From: Alcanivorax sp.
GTDB lineage: Bacteria; Pseudomonadota; Gammaproteobacteria; Pseudomonadales; Alcanivoracaceae
NCBI GenBank assembly: GCA_022449455.1
Contig: JAKUPL010000003.1
Span: forward strand, 124,001-188,000
Length of the DNA: 64,000 nucleotides
Reading direction: 5' to 3'
Shown here: positions 25,714 through 35,015 of the stretch, piece by piece
Position numbering within the stretch: the first letter of the stretch is position 1
How the letters are laid out: each line of letters opens with the position of its first letter
Notes under the pieces: model-generated
The model's input: the letters and a program-made list of their open reading frames with translations, nothing else
Told to the model about the DNA's origin: nothing
Databases searched by the model: none
Translations under genes and position numbers: made by a program

Positions 25714-27006
25714 ATGACGCCATCGGTAACCGTTGAGGGAAACGAGCCGCTCAGTAATGGTCGTTTCCATCTGCACGACCCGGTGGAGGACGCGCGCCAT
25801 CTTCTCGACACCGCGCGCAACGGCGATGGCCGCGCCCAGGCCCGCCTGGCGTTGCATCGGACTTCCTCCGCGAGCACGCCCCTGGAAATGAAGGACGCCC
25901 TGCACACGGTGGCCAGGGAGATGGGTTTCCCCGGCTGGCAGAGTTTCGAGCAACACGTGGGCGAACTGGATGCCGCCGGGCGACGCTCCGGCGACGCGGT
26001 GGACGGCGAGCACAACACGGTGCACATTCGCTGTGGCGACGATCTACGGGATAACCTGCCCCGCTGCGGCCTGCGGGGCCGCTGCCTGACGTTCGCCGAC
26101 CCGTTCTGCGTGGGGCCGGTTCAGCGCCCTTCCGACGGTGATCGCTTCGTGGAGGACCGCTCGCGCTTTCTTTCCGGTGCCCTGCATCTGGACCCTGACC
26201 GGACTCTGGAACGTCAGCGCCGGGAATACCGGGACCTGGGCGAAGTGGGCGGCGAGGAACGGGTGGTGCTGTGGTTCGAGCATGACAGCTACGACCAGCT
26301 GATTCTGGCCTACGTGCTGGAGCATTTTGGCCGGCGCTGGCCCCGGGTACGGCTGGAGCTGGTGGCCACCGACGCCATTCCCGGCGTCAAACGCTTCGTC
26401 GGCCTGGGCCAATTGGCACCGGAGGTGCTCGGCTGGCTGTGGGATCGGCGCCAGCCGGTGGAGGAACCGCTGTTGGTGCTGGGCCGCCGGGCCTGGCGCT
26501 CGATCAGCGACGAGACCCCGGAAGCCTTGGACCGTCTTACGCAACGCAATACGCCGGCGCTGCCGATGCTGGGCCGCGCCCTGCGTCGTCACTTGCTGGA
26601 GCTACCGGATGAGGAAACCGGGCTGGGTCTGAGCGAACAGTTGATCGTGCAGTTGGTGGCCGAGCGCGGCCCCAAACCCGCCGGCGAAATCTTCCGGGAC
26701 CTGATGCTGGAGCGGGAACCGCTGCCCTATCTTGGCGACAGCCTGTTCCATTGGATGCTGCAGCCGCTGCTGTCCGGGCCATCTCCGGTACTGGAATGGC
26801 ACGGTGACGATGACACCCGCTGGCAGGACCGGGAACTGACCATCACCGCCGACGGCCACGCGGTGCTCAGCGGCCACCAGAACTGGCTGGACACCCACCC
26901 GCCACGGCGCTGGGTCGGCGGCGTTCCGGTGGACGGAGATCGGCAAAGCTGGTGTCTGAACAAGGCCAACGGCCGGCCGCAGCGGCGGCCCGCCAATTCG
27001 CTTTGA
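25714..27006 (+). CDS. DUF1835 domain-containing protein with ankyrin-associated N-terminal segment
   Basis: This 430-residue soluble protein of unknown function has DUF1835 beginning near residue 105 (HIRCGDDLRDNLP...ADPFCVGPV). The N-terminal 90 residues include LEMKDALHTVAREMGFPGWQ, a motif often seen ahead of ankyrin repeats, but no ankyrin repeats follow. The ATG at 25714 has GGGAGGC just upstream and is preferred over an in-frame ATG at 25675. No signal peptide or membrane segment is seen. It stands alone between two terminator-like regions. Confidence 0.8.
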   Translation: MTPSVTVEGNEPLSNGRFHLHDPVEDARHLLDTARNGDGRAQARLALHRTSSASTPLEMKDALHTVAREMGFPGWQSFEQHVGELDAAGRRSGDAVDGEHNTVHIRCGDDLRDNLPRCGLRGRCLTFADPFCVGPVQRPSDGDRFVEDRSRFLSGALHLDPDRTLERQRREYRDLGEVGGEERVVLWFEHDSYDQLILAYVLEHFGRRWPRVRLELVATDAIPGVKRFVGLGQLAPEVLGWLWDRRQPVEEPLLVLGRRAWRSISDETPEALDRLTQRNTPALPMLGRALRRHLLELPDEETGLGLSEQLIVQLVAERGPKPAGEIFRDLMLEREPLPYLGDSLFHWMLQPLLSGPSPVLEWHGDDDTRWQDRELTITADGHAVLSGHQNWLDTHPPRRWVGGVPVDGDRQSWCLNKANGRPQRRPANSL

Positions 27007-27027
27007 GGACGGGTGATTCGCGGTGAT

Positions 27028-27104
27028 GGCGGTGGCCAAAGCCACCGCCGGTGATACCGCCCCCCGCGGTATCACCGGCCCCGGCGACGATGCATCCGGC
27101 ATCG
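27028..27104. other. overlapping hairpins between convergent genes
   Basis: Three stems are packed in the 249-bp gap 27007-27255. GGCGGTGGC/GCCACCGCC (27028-27036/27041-27049, loop CAAA) shares bases with GCCGGTGATACCGC/GCGGTATCACCGGC (27047-27060/27066-27079, loop CCCCC), and CGATGC/GCATCG (27088-27093/27099-27104) follows. The first two share bases 27047-27049 and so partly exclude each other. No T-tract is present. The rest of the gap shows no gene. Confidence 0.5.
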
Positions 27105-27255
27105 CCACCCCTGGCGACACGCCTCCCCTTACAGCGTGCTCGCCCCCAGTACGACACCGGCGGCGCAATCACACACCCGTATCGACCCGCTCAGTATCGT
27201 CGCTCCAAGGCGGCGGTGTCAGTCTCATTTCTCTCAAACCTCTCACGCGGTTTGC

Positions 27256-27978
27256 TCATCCGCGCTCCTGAATCGTACCGGTGAACACCACCCCCTTGCC
27301 GAAGATCGAGCGGATCGGCAGATCGATGCCCTGCTCCCGCGCCTTGCGCCGCAGCCGGCTGAGAATCACGTCGATACGATGGGTGTCCGGGTGCGGCGCG
27401 TGGGCGAACATCAGATCGTGCAGGGCCTCCTTGCTGAACACCTGATGGGCGGCGCGCAGAAGGATCTTGAGCAGTTCGGTTTCCTGCTGGGACAACGGCA
27501 CCTGGCGGTCACCGGGCGCTTGCAACCGGCCGCCGGCGGCGTCCAGCCACCAGGCCCCGGGCCCGTCGCCGTGGCGCGCCCGGCCCGGGTCGCCGTCGGC
27601 GGCCTGGCGCAGGCGGCTGCCCAAGGTGTCCAGAGCACGACGCAGCTCGGAGAAATTCAGCGGCTTCACCAGAAACAGATCGGCGCCCAGGTTCAACCCG
27701 CGCAGCCGCTCCGGCTCGCCGCCCTTGGCGGTGATGATCACGATGCCATAACCGCTCAGTTCGTACAGGTACTCCACCACGCTGAAGCCGTCCTCGCCGG
27801 GCAGGCCCAGATCCACCAGTACGATGTCCACCGGATTGCGGTGCAGCTGCTTCCAGAACGTTTCAGCGCTGTCGGCGCCCCAGGCGGCATAGCCGTTGTG
27901 GCGTAGAAAAAACAGCAATTCCTCGCGCAGGTCGTCGTTGTCCTCGACGATGGCGAGTCGCGGCGCGGTGTTCTCCAT
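27256..27978 (-). CDS. response regulator, OmpR-like (receiver plus winged helix)
   Basis: This 240-residue protein has an N-terminal receiver domain with the acidic pair Glu12/Asp13, phospho-acceptor Asp56 (VDLGLPGEDG), Thr in ITAKGG and Lys in LVKPLN. A C-terminal winged-helix DNA-binding domain follows (PLSQQETELLKILLRAAHQV, IDVILSRLRRKA). The ATG at 27978 overlaps the sensor kinase stop by one base, so the two form a co-expressed two-component system. Target genes are unknown. Confidence 0.92.
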   Translation of the reverse strand: MENTAPRLAIVEDNDDLREELLFFLRHNGYAAWGADSAETFWKQLHRNPVDIVLVDLGLPGEDGFSVVEYLYELSGYGIVIITAKGGEPERLRGLNLGADLFLVKPLNFSELRRALDTLGSRLRQAADGDPGRARHGDGPGAWWLDAAGGRLQAPGDRQVPLSQQETELLKILLRAAHQVFSKEALHDLMFAHAPHPDTHRIDVILSRLRRKAREQGIDLPIRSIFGKGVVFTGTIQERG

Positions 27979-29933
27979 CAGAACGATACGTCCTCCGGCA
28001 GCAGCGGTAAGGTGAAAAGAAAACAGCAACCCTGGCCTTGTTCGTTCGCCAACACCAGGTCACCGCCGTGGGCGCGGGCGATGCGGCGGCTCACATACAG
28101 GCCCAGGCCGACCCCGCCTTGCCGCCCGCCGGGCGCGGCCGGCGCGGCGCGACGATAGCGCTCGAACACCAGCGCCCGGCGATCCTCGGCGATGCCCGGG
28201 CCCTGGTCGCGGATCGCCACCCGCCAGGCGGTGCCGTGGCGGCTGATGTCCACCCGGGGCCCGCCGTCGCCGTGCTTGACCGCGTTGTCGATAACATTGG
28301 ACAGGGCAATGCGCATCATCGCCGGATCCAACCAGGCCGGCAGCGGCGCCGGCGGCTCCACGGGTGGCCGCTCTTCCACCGTCAGCCGCCAGCTGTGCCC
28401 GGCCGGCTGCACCAGCGAGGCCGCCTCGGTGACCAGCTCCCGCAGGCACACCCGGCGGCGGTCCACGGACAGGTCGTCGGCGTCCAGCCGCGCGTCCGCC
28501 AGGCAATTGTCGGTGAGCTGCACCAGCCGATCGGTGGCGCGACCGATCTTGTCGTAGCGGCTGGTGTGGCGCGGGTCCGACGCCCCCAGGTAACGCAGAT
28601 TCTGCAAGCTGGCGGCGATGATCGCCAGCGGCGTGCGGAATTCGTGGGCCACCAGCCCCATGAATTGGCGCTGGTTGAAGCGGGCCTCCCGTTCCACGTC
28701 CAGGGCCCGCGCCAACTGGCTCTTTTCCTGCTCGCGCAGGTGCTTGATGCGCACCTGATAGACCGCCAGCCCGGTGACCATCAGCATGTTCACCACCAGG
28801 GCATACTGCCAGACCACGTAGATCTCCTCGCGAAACGGAATCCAGCCCACCGTGGAAAACAGGCCGAACAGACTGGCCAGCATACAGATCAGGGGGCTCA
28901 GGCCCAGCAACACCGAGGACAGTTGAAAACGGTCCCGCCACCAGATGTACCCGCAGGCCAGCAGGAACACCGCGCCGGTGGTCAGATAGACCAGGGTATG
29001 AATGCGGATCGCCGCGCCGTAAAGATCCAACGGCACGCTCAACAGCAGCACCAGAATCAATCCGCAGGCGGCCATCAGCAGACGATGCGCCCAGGGCAGC
29101 CGCCGCCGCAATTGCAGCGCCTCGGAGGACATCCACAGCAGCAGGCCGTAGGACGCCAGGGTGAGCAGACCGGTCAGATAATGCTGCAGCCGCCAGCCCA
29201 CCTCCGGCACCAGCCAGGCCACGTAGCCTTGCACGCACGCCACCAGCACATAGGCGGCGGAAATACCGGTCACCGACCACAACAGGCGACTGCCCAGCAC
29301 CACCGCGAGCACCAGGGCGAGCAGCGCGGAGAGCGTGGCGAGCCCGAAATAGAAACTCCAGAACCCGGCATCCCGGGCCGCCGCCGGCAGAAACTCCCGG
29401 GGCGACCACAGTTTCATCTGCAGCAATACGGCGCTGCTGCTGGCCACCCGAACCAGCATCTCGTAGCCGCGCGGCTCCGGCGGCAACACGAACAGGGGAA
29501 AACGGTGATCAATGTCGCCGATGGGGCCGTCGAAGGTGTCGCCGGCACGCCGTTGCCGCCAGGGCCCGTCGCTGCCGAGAGGACGAATAAACAACCGGAT
29601 ATCGTCGAGGAAGGCGGGCTTCAGCTCCAGCCAGTGTTCGCCGTCGGCGACCCGTTCCGGCGGCAGCGTGAGTCGTAACCAGTAGGCCGCGCGGGTGTAC
29701 CCGCGGGAGAAAACGTCGAGGTGCGGGACGCCGTCGCGCAGTGTCGGCAGTACCTGGTCCGGGGTGGCGGAGCCGTCCGGATCCGTCACCAGGGTGTAGG
29801 GCAGGTCCGGGCCCAGGCGCAGCGGCGATGCGGTCACCACCGTACTCAGTAACAGCCCCAGCAGCGCCACCAGGGCGAACCCGGCGGGCACGAGCGCCGA
29901 CCGCGACGCGGCCGGTGGTGGTCGCCTGAACAT
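27978..29933 (-). CDS. 7TMR-DISM sensor histidine kinase
   Basis: This 651-residue membrane kinase has an N-terminal signal/anchor, a periplasmic 7TMR-DISMED2-type beta domain (about 45-170), seven membrane helices (about 190-395), a dimerisation/phospho-acceptor domain with VAHEFRTPLA (His about 429) and an ATPase domain with NVIDNAVKHG, DQGPGIAE and GGVGLGLYVS. Such receptors sense periplasmic small molecules, often carbohydrates. I use ATG 29933; a TTG one codon earlier is possible. The SD-like GGGGACC upstream lies in a hairpin. It pairs with the response regulator downstream. Confidence 0.9.
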   Translation of the reverse strand: MFRRPPPAASRSALVPAGFALVALLGLLLSTVVTASPLRLGPDLPYTLVTDPDGSATPDQVLPTLRDGVPHLDVFSRGYTRAAYWLRLTLPPERVADGEHWLELKPAFLDDIRLFIRPLGSDGPWRQRRAGDTFDGPIGDIDHRFPLFVLPPEPRGYEMLVRVASSSAVLLQMKLWSPREFLPAAARDAGFWSFYFGLATLSALLALVLAVVLGSRLLWSVTGISAAYVLVACVQGYVAWLVPEVGWRLQHYLTGLLTLASYGLLLWMSSEALQLRRRLPWAHRLLMAACGLILVLLLSVPLDLYGAAIRIHTLVYLTTGAVFLLACGYIWWRDRFQLSSVLLGLSPLICMLASLFGLFSTVGWIPFREEIYVVWQYALVVNMLMVTGLAVYQVRIKHLREQEKSQLARALDVEREARFNQRQFMGLVAHEFRTPLAIIAASLQNLRYLGASDPRHTSRYDKIGRATDRLVQLTDNCLADARLDADDLSVDRRRVCLRELVTEAASLVQPAGHSWRLTVEERPPVEPPAPLPAWLDPAMMRIALSNVIDNAVKHGDGGPRVDISRHGTAWRVAIRDQGPGIAEDRRALVFERYRRAAPAAPGGRQGGVGLGLYVSRRIARAHGGDLVLANEQGQGCCFLFTLPLLPEDVSF

Positions 29934-29941
29934 CAAAAGCA

Positions 29942-29961
29942 GGTCCCCTATCGCGGGGACC
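29942..29961 (-). promoter_or_regulatory. hairpin overlapping the sensor kinase ribosome-binding site
   Basis: On the - strand GGTCCCC-GCGATA-GGGGACC forms a perfect 7-6-7 hairpin ending 8 bp before the kinase ATG (29933). The only Shine-Dalgarno-like bases (GGGGA) are in its 3' arm, so folding could hide the ribosome site. It also lies 10 bp after the stop of the upstream oxidoreductase gene and could simply be a 3' stem. Confidence 0.45.
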
Positions 29962-29971
29962 CGTCACGGTG

Positions 29972-30961
29972 TTACAGGTCCCGGCAAAGCTGCGCGGCGA
30001 TGTCGAACGAGCGCAGTCGTTTATCGTGATCGAAAATGCCCCCGGTGATGATCAACTCGTCCACATTGGTGTGGTCGCGGAAGGCACGCAGACCTTCCAT
30101 CACCGTTTCCCGGGAACCGATCATGGCGTATTTCATCGCCTGACGCACGCCGTGGGCTTCCATCGGCGACCACAGCTCGTCCATGTTCTCCACCGGCGGC
30201 GGCAGCGGCCCCGGGCGGCCCCGGCGCAGGTTCATGAACTGCTGCTGCATGGACGTGGCCAGATAGGCGCCCTCCTGGTCGGAATCGGCGGCGAACACGC
30301 TGATGCCGGCGGCGGCGTAGGGCTTGTCCAGTTGCGCGGAGGGTTGGAAATGGGTGCGGTAGACGTGCAGCGCCTCTTCCAGGGATTCCGGCGCGAAGTG
30401 CGAGGCGAACGCGAACGGCAGGCCCATCTGCGCCGCCAGGCGGGCGCTGAACAGGCTGGAGCCGAGCAGCCACAGCGGTACCTTGCTGCCTTGCCCCGGT
30501 ATCGCCCGCACCCGCTGCTCGGGGCCCGGAGCGTCCAGGTAGCCCTGCAGCTCGGCCACGTCCCGGGGGAATTCCATGGCGTTGCTGTTCAGGTCCCGGC
30601 GCAGCGCCCGGGCGGTTTCCATATCGGTGCCCGGGGCGCGTCCCAGGCCCAGATCGATACGGCCGGGGAACAACGCCTCGAGGGTGCCGAACTGCTCGGC
30701 GATCACCAGCGGCGCGTGATTGGGCAGCATGATGCCGCCGGAGCCCACGCGAATGCGCTGGGTGCCGGCGGCGATGTGGCCGATCACCACGCTGGTGGCG
30801 GCGCTGGCCACACCGGGCATGTTGTGGTGCTCCGCCACCCAGTAGCGGGTGTAGCCCCACTGCTCCGCGTGGCGGGCCAGATCCAGGGAATGGCGCAACG
30901 CCTGACCGGCGTCGCCGCCGCGCAGGATGGGCGCGAGATCAAGAATCGAATAGGCGGTCAT
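29972..30961 (-). CDS. LLM class flavin-dependent oxidoreductase (luciferase-like)
   Basis: This 329-residue (beta/alpha)8 protein of the bacterial luciferase-like superfamily shows the family segments [49 protein letters not shown] and [10 protein letters not shown]. It likely uses reduced flavin to oxidise a small organic molecule. The start at 30961 follows GGGAGG, and the in-frame ATG 15 codons upstream lacks one. It is 38 bp from the sensor kinase gene in the same direction. The substrate is unknown. Confidence 0.9.
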   Translation of the reverse strand: MTAYSILDLAPILRGGDAGQALRHSLDLARHAEQWGYTRYWVAEHHNMPGVASAATSVVIGHIAAGTQRIRVGSGGIMLPNHAPLVIAEQFGTLEALFPGRIDLGLGRAPGTDMETARALRRDLNSNAMEFPRDVAELQGYLDAPGPEQRVRAIPGQGSKVPLWLLGSSLFSARLAAQMGLPFAFASHFAPESLEEALHVYRTHFQPSAQLDKPYAAAGISVFAADSDQEGAYLATSMQQQFMNLRRGRPGPLPPPVENMDELWSPMEAHGVRQAMKYAMIGSRETVMEGLRAFRDHTNVDELIITGGIFDHDKRLRSFDIAAQLCRDL

Positions 30962-31047
30962 TGGGCCTCCCGAGCCGGCATGACTTGCGGTAACGAACCC
31001 TTGCAAGTGGGGGCGCCGCCCGGCTTTTCAATCGTGCCCGCCGCTCG

Positions 31048-31287
31048 TCACTCGTGATTGAGGCGCCGCAGAATGGCGTCCTTGAGGCGCAAACGCTCGG
31101 CTTTCATGGCTTCCATGTCCTGGTCGGCGATGGGACTCTCACGCAGTTCCAGGCCACGGATGGTCTTGTCCAGCCGGTCGTGTTCCTCGACCTGGGCGTG
31201 AAATTCGGGATGGTCCTTCATCAGCGCGTCGATGCGCGCGTGGTGTTCGGGAAACTCGTGGTGGATGCTGTGGGATTCTCCGAGCAT
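31048..31287 (-). CDS. YdcH/DUF465 family small protein
   Basis: This 79-residue, highly charged, helical protein matches the DUF465/YdcH family (HHEFPEHHARIDALMKDHPEFH, here key residues H-E-F-P and H-P-E-F; then EEHDRLDKTIRGLE; C-terminal LRLKDAILRRL). It probably forms a coiled coil. The function is unknown; family members are abundant small cytosolic proteins. It stands alone between the LLM oxidoreductase and DjlA-like genes. Confidence 0.85.
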   Translation of the reverse strand: MLGESHSIHHEFPEHHARIDALMKDHPEFHAQVEEHDRLDKTIRGLELRESPIADQDMEAMKAERLRLKDAILRRLNHE

Positions 31288-31345
31288 GGCTGCTACTTCC
31301 TCCGCGAAACACTGAATATCACGCTACTATCGGCCACCGGACGGA

Positions 31346-32173
31346 TCAACGAAAACCGCGCGATTCCTTGATCATTTCGTAGGCCTTGCTGATCTCGGCG
31401 GTCTTTTCCGTGGCCACCCGGATCATTTCTTCCGGCACGCCACGGGCGGCCAGTTTGTCCGGGTGGTTCTCGCTCATCCGCTTGCGATAGGCCTTCTTGA
31501 TCTCCTGGTCGGAGGCGGACTCGGCCACCCCGAGTACCTGATAGGCCTGGCTCAGCGACGGCCGCGAGCGGTCGGCGGCGGCCCCGCCGGCCCCGGCGCC
31601 GGCACCGCTGAATCGGGATTGCGCCAGAATCATATTGAGAATCTGGCGGAACTGCGCCTCCGGCACGCCCAGCCCTTCGGCCACGCGGAACAGAATGCGC
31701 TCTTCCTCCGGCGCCAGTTCGCCATCGGCGAGCGCCATTTGCAGCAGCACTTCCAGGAACACCAGCACCATATGGCGGCGGTAGCGGACCTGCTCGCGGA
31801 ACGCCGCCACCGTCTGGTCGAGGGGGAAATCGTCCTCCTTGCCACGCCGGAACGCCTCCCGGGCCCGGCGGCGCTGCTCCTCGTCCAGTTGCATGCGCGT
31901 CATCACCGCCTCGGCGGCGCCGATTTCCTGCTTGCTGACCTGGCCGTCGGCCTTGGCCAGATGCCCCATGATGGAAAAGCCGGCGGAGAACAGCGCTTCC
32001 TGCAGCGCCTCCTTCTCACCCGGGGCGTAGGGCCGGAACGGGTTGAAGGCGCGCACGCGCTCCACGCCCCGGTCCAGAAAATGGCCCACCAGCACGCCGA
32101 CGATCAGGCCGATGGGCCCGCCCACCAGCATGCCCAGCAGGCCGACGATGATTTTGCCGCCCCAACTTCTCAA
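31346..32173 (-). CDS. DjlA-like co-chaperone (TerB and J domains)
   Basis: This 275-residue protein has an N-terminal membrane anchor (KIIVGLLGMLVGGPIGLIVG), a TerB-like helical domain (about 60-180) and a C-terminal J domain with the essential HPD motif (RMSENHPDKLAARG). It should stimulate DnaK at the inner membrane, like E. coli DjlA. The only start that fits is TTG at 32173, overlapping the previous gene's TGA as TTGA with GGAG upstream; the next ATG would cut the anchor. Confidence 0.88.
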   Translation of the reverse strand: MRSWGGKIIVGLLGMLVGGPIGLIVGVLVGHFLDRGVERVRAFNPFRPYAPGEKEALQEALFSAGFSIMGHLAKADGQVSKQEIGAAEAVMTRMQLDEEQRRRAREAFRRGKEDDFPLDQTVAAFREQVRYRRHMVLVFLEVLLQMALADGELAPEEERILFRVAEGLGVPEAQFRQILNMILAQSRFSGAGAGAGGAAADRSRPSLSQAYQVLGVAESASDQEIKKAYRKRMSENHPDKLAARGVPEEMIRVATEKTAEISKAYEMIKESRGFR

Positions 32174-33000
32174 TCCACTTCTCCTTCTTGATGGTCTGTA
32201 AGGGACCCCGTCCGCCGGCGAAGGTTCGCCAGCCAGCCGGTGCCGTCAGCGCCCGCGCCGGCGGCGGACGGAAGGTATTCGGCGCTGGCCCAGCCGGAGT
32301 AACCGAGCGTGTCCAGATGCTCGAGCAACGCCGCCAGCGGCAGATCGCCGGTGCCGGGCTGGTGACGGCCCGGATGGTCGGCGAACTGCACGTGTTCGAT
32401 CAGCGGCAGATACTCGGCCAGGGAGGCGAACAGCTCCTCGCCCATCACCCGGGCGTGGTACAGGTCGTATTGCAGGCGCACCGCCGGATGGTTCAGCGCC
32501 TCGATCACGGCGCGGGCCCGGCCCGGGGTATCGATCAGGTAGCCCGGCATGTCCAGGCGGCTGTTGATCGGTTCCAGGGTCAGCACCCGGTCGTGGGCCG
32601 CGCAGCGCCCGGCGGCATGGTCCAGGTTGGCGATCAGGGTGTCCAGGGCCCGGTGCGGCGCCAGGTCGGCGCCGGGAATGCCGGCCATGCAATGCAGACG
32701 CGGGCAGTCCAGCGCCTCGGCGTACGCCAGGGCCTGATCCAGGCCGTCGCGGAACTCCGCCTCCCGGCCGGGCAGGCCGGCCAGGCCGCGCTCACCGGCC
32801 CGCCAGTCGCCGGGGGGCAGGTTGAACAGCACCAGCGGCAACCCGGCCTGGTCCAGGGCGGCGCGCAGCTCGGTGGCCGGCCCGTCGTAGGGGAACAGGC
32901 ATTCCACCCCCTGGAAGCCCGCCGCCGCGGCGGCGGCGGGACGCTCCAGAAAAGGAAGCTCGTTAAACAGCAGAGTGAGATTGGCGGCGATACGGGGCAT
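32170..33000 (-). CDS. hydroxypyruvate isomerase-like TIM-barrel protein
   Basis: This 276-residue xylose-isomerase-like TIM barrel shows the Hyi family landmarks: ANLTLLFNELPFLER at the N-terminus, GFQGVECLFPYD, LTLEPINSRLDMPGYL, LQYDLYHARVM and EHVQFADHPGRHQPGTGD. Metal-binding Glu, Asp, His and Glu are in these segments. It probably interconverts hydroxypyruvate/tartronate semialdehyde or a related sugar acid. No glyoxylate-pathway genes adjoin; its stop overlaps the DjlA-like start. Confidence 0.85.
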   Translation of the reverse strand: MPRIAANLTLLFNELPFLERPAAAAAAGFQGVECLFPYDGPATELRAALDQAGLPLVLFNLPPGDWRAGERGLAGLPGREAEFRDGLDQALAYAEALDCPRLHCMAGIPGADLAPHRALDTLIANLDHAAGRCAAHDRVLTLEPINSRLDMPGYLIDTPGRARAVIEALNHPAVRLQYDLYHARVMGEELFASLAEYLPLIEHVQFADHPGRHQPGTGDLPLAALLEHLDTLGYSGWASAEYLPSAAGAGADGTGWLANLRRRTGSLTDHQEGEVD

Positions 33001-33069
33001 GGCGCGGCCTCCGGCATGGGGAGCCCCAGCCTACACCAATGCCCCGGGTCCGTCCGACCGGGATGCGCC

Positions 33070-34992
33070 TCAGGCGCGGGCGGCGCTGCGCCCGGAGCGC
33101 CACCAGGCCAGCACCGCCAGCACCACCGCCACCGCCTGGGCCAGGGCGCCCTGCAGGGTCGGGAAGAAGCCCACCCACTCCAGGGTCGGCCAGCCCGGCA
33201 GATAGTTGGCGTTGAGCAGACCGGCCTCCTGCAGGGCGGCGATGCCCTTGCCGAGCAGGATCACCGACAGCACCAGCAGCACCAGGCTGGTGGCCTTGAA
33301 GAACAGCCCCAGGGGCAGCTTCATGCCGAGTCGGAAGATCAGCACGCAGACCACCGCCAGCGCCACCAGGGCGGCGCCCATGCCGTACAGCAGGTAGGGC
33401 TGGGTAACCTCGGTGACCTGGGTCCACAGGGCCTGGTAGAACAGAATGGTCTCGAACATTTCCCGGTACACGGAAATGAACGCCACGAACGTCAGGGTCC
33501 AGACCGTGCCGCTGCCCAGGGCGGTGTCCACCTTGCCCTTCAGGTAGCCCAGCCATTTCTGGCTGTTGGAATTGCTGTGCATCCAGAAGCCCACGTAGAA
33601 CAGGATCACCGCCGCCACCAGACCGGCGACGCCCTCGGTGAGCTCCCGGGAGGCCCCGCTGAAGTTGATCACCGTGGAGGCGGCGAACCAGGTGGCGATA
33701 CCGGCAATGATCGCCGCCACCCAGCCGAAGTGGATATGGCGGGTGGCGGAGGTGGCGCCGGCCTTGCGGGTGAAGGTCAGCAGCGCGGCCACGATCAGCA
33801 GCGCTTCCAGACCTTCCCGGAACAGGATGAAGAAGCTGGCCGAGAAGGTGGCGGCGGCGTTGAGACCGTCGCCGCCCAGGGCATCGGCGGCCTGCTCGAG
33901 ACCTTCCAGGGCCTCGGCCACGCGCTCGCTGACCTGCTCGGCGGGGTCGCCTTCCTGGATCGCTTCGCGCACCGCCATGAACTTCCGTTCGGTGGTGCGC
34001 ATCAGGCCGCTGTCCAGGGCGGCGATTTGCGATTCCAGCATTTCGAAGCCGTCCAGATAGGCGGACAGCGCCGCCGAGCGGGCGGCGGCGGCGTCACCGG
34101 CGGCGTAGGCCTGGTCCGCCTCGCGCAGTTTGGCGGCGCTGATTTCCACGAACCGGTTCTGGCTGAACAACGCGCCGGGCTCGCTGCGCAGATACCCCAT
34201 CGCCGCCAGGGCGTCGTCGCCGTAGGCGTCACGGGCGTCGGCGGGCGCCTTGGCGATCACCGTGTCCAGGGTCATGTCGGTCTTCAGGTCCTGGTTGTCG
34301 TCCAGCGCCTGGCGGCCGGCCTCGGCCTCTTCCGCCGGCACCGCCATGCTGCCCACATAGAACGCCAGCGCCCAGCGCTCCGCGTCGCTCAGCTGGCTCT
34401 CATAGGCGGCCATGCCGGTGCCGTCCACGCCACCGGTGATGGTGGTGTACAGGCCCAGCACCGAGCGGCCCATGTAGCGGGCGCGCTCGTGGAAGTCGGT
34501 GGGCGCCGGCTCCAGATTGGCGCCGGCGGGGCCGTCGCCGTAGCCCTCGCGGCCGTGGCAGGCGAAACAGTGGGTCTGGTAGAGCTGTTCGGCGGCGGCC
34601 ATGTCCGGGGCCTGCTTGGGCACCACCGGCAGGCCGTAAACGTCCACCAGGGAACCGCGGATCTTCTGCGCCAGGCTCTGGATGCGCGCTTCCGGGGCCT
34701 TGTCGTCCACCGCCTCTTCCAGGTCACGGGCCTGCCGCAGCAGGGTGTCCTTGCCATCCGCCTCCGGCAGACCTTCAATGCCCTCGCTGAGCAGCGCGGT
34801 GAACTCGTCCATCTCCGCGTATTCCGCGTCGCTGACGATCTCGCCGTCCTGCACCGCGTTGACGTAGTCCGCGCCGACGTATTCCACCAGCTGTACCAGG
34901 GCGGTCTGATCCGCGGCCCGGGCGGTAAAGCTCAACAACAAAAGGGACGACAACAAAAAGACGCCCAGCGGGCGCCGCAGAAGGAGGGTCAT
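33070..34992 (-). CDS. cytochrome c-FTR1 fusion iron permease
   Basis: This 640-residue protein has a signal peptide, then a periplasmic region containing a class I cytochrome c motif CFACH (Cys142, Cys145, His146) and a helical segment. The C-terminal FTR1 permease domain follows (about 375-630) with seven membrane helices and the iron motifs REGLE (about 390) and REMFE (about 507). FTR1 proteins import iron, with oxidation coupled to transport; here the heme domain may act as the electron acceptor. No EfeO/EfeB-type partners are adjacent. A Fur-box-like site lies upstream (35016-35034). Confidence 0.9.
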   Translation of the reverse strand: MTLLLRRPLGVFLLSSLLLLSFTARAADQTALVQLVEYVGADYVNAVQDGEIVSDAEYAEMDEFTALLSEGIEGLPEADGKDTLLRQARDLEEAVDDKAPEARIQSLAQKIRGSLVDVYGLPVVPKQAPDMAAAEQLYQTHCFACHGREGYGDGPAGANLEPAPTDFHERARYMGRSVLGLYTTITGGVDGTGMAAYESQLSDAERWALAFYVGSMAVPAEEAEAGRQALDDNQDLKTDMTLDTVIAKAPADARDAYGDDALAAMGYLRSEPGALFSQNRFVEISAAKLREADQAYAAGDAAAARSAALSAYLDGFEMLESQIAALDSGLMRTTERKFMAVREAIQEGDPAEQVSERVAEALEGLEQAADALGGDGLNAAATFSASFFILFREGLEALLIVAALLTFTRKAGATSATRHIHFGWVAAIIAGIATWFAASTVINFSGASRELTEGVAGLVAAVILFYVGFWMHSNSNSQKWLGYLKGKVDTALGSGTVWTLTFVAFISVYREMFETILFYQALWTQVTEVTQPYLLYGMGAALVALAVVCVLIFRLGMKLPLGLFFKATSLVLLVLSVILLGKGIAALQEAGLLNANYLPGWPTLEWVGFFPTLQGALAQAVAVVLAVLAWWRSGRSAARA

Positions 34993-35015
34993 GGATGCGG
35001 ATTCCAGGCTCTAAA

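Noticed and set aside
27023-27271. Small + strand open frames between the DUF1835 gene and the response regulator
   Set aside because: They are made largely of the hairpin repeats and have no ribosome-binding site or recognisable family.
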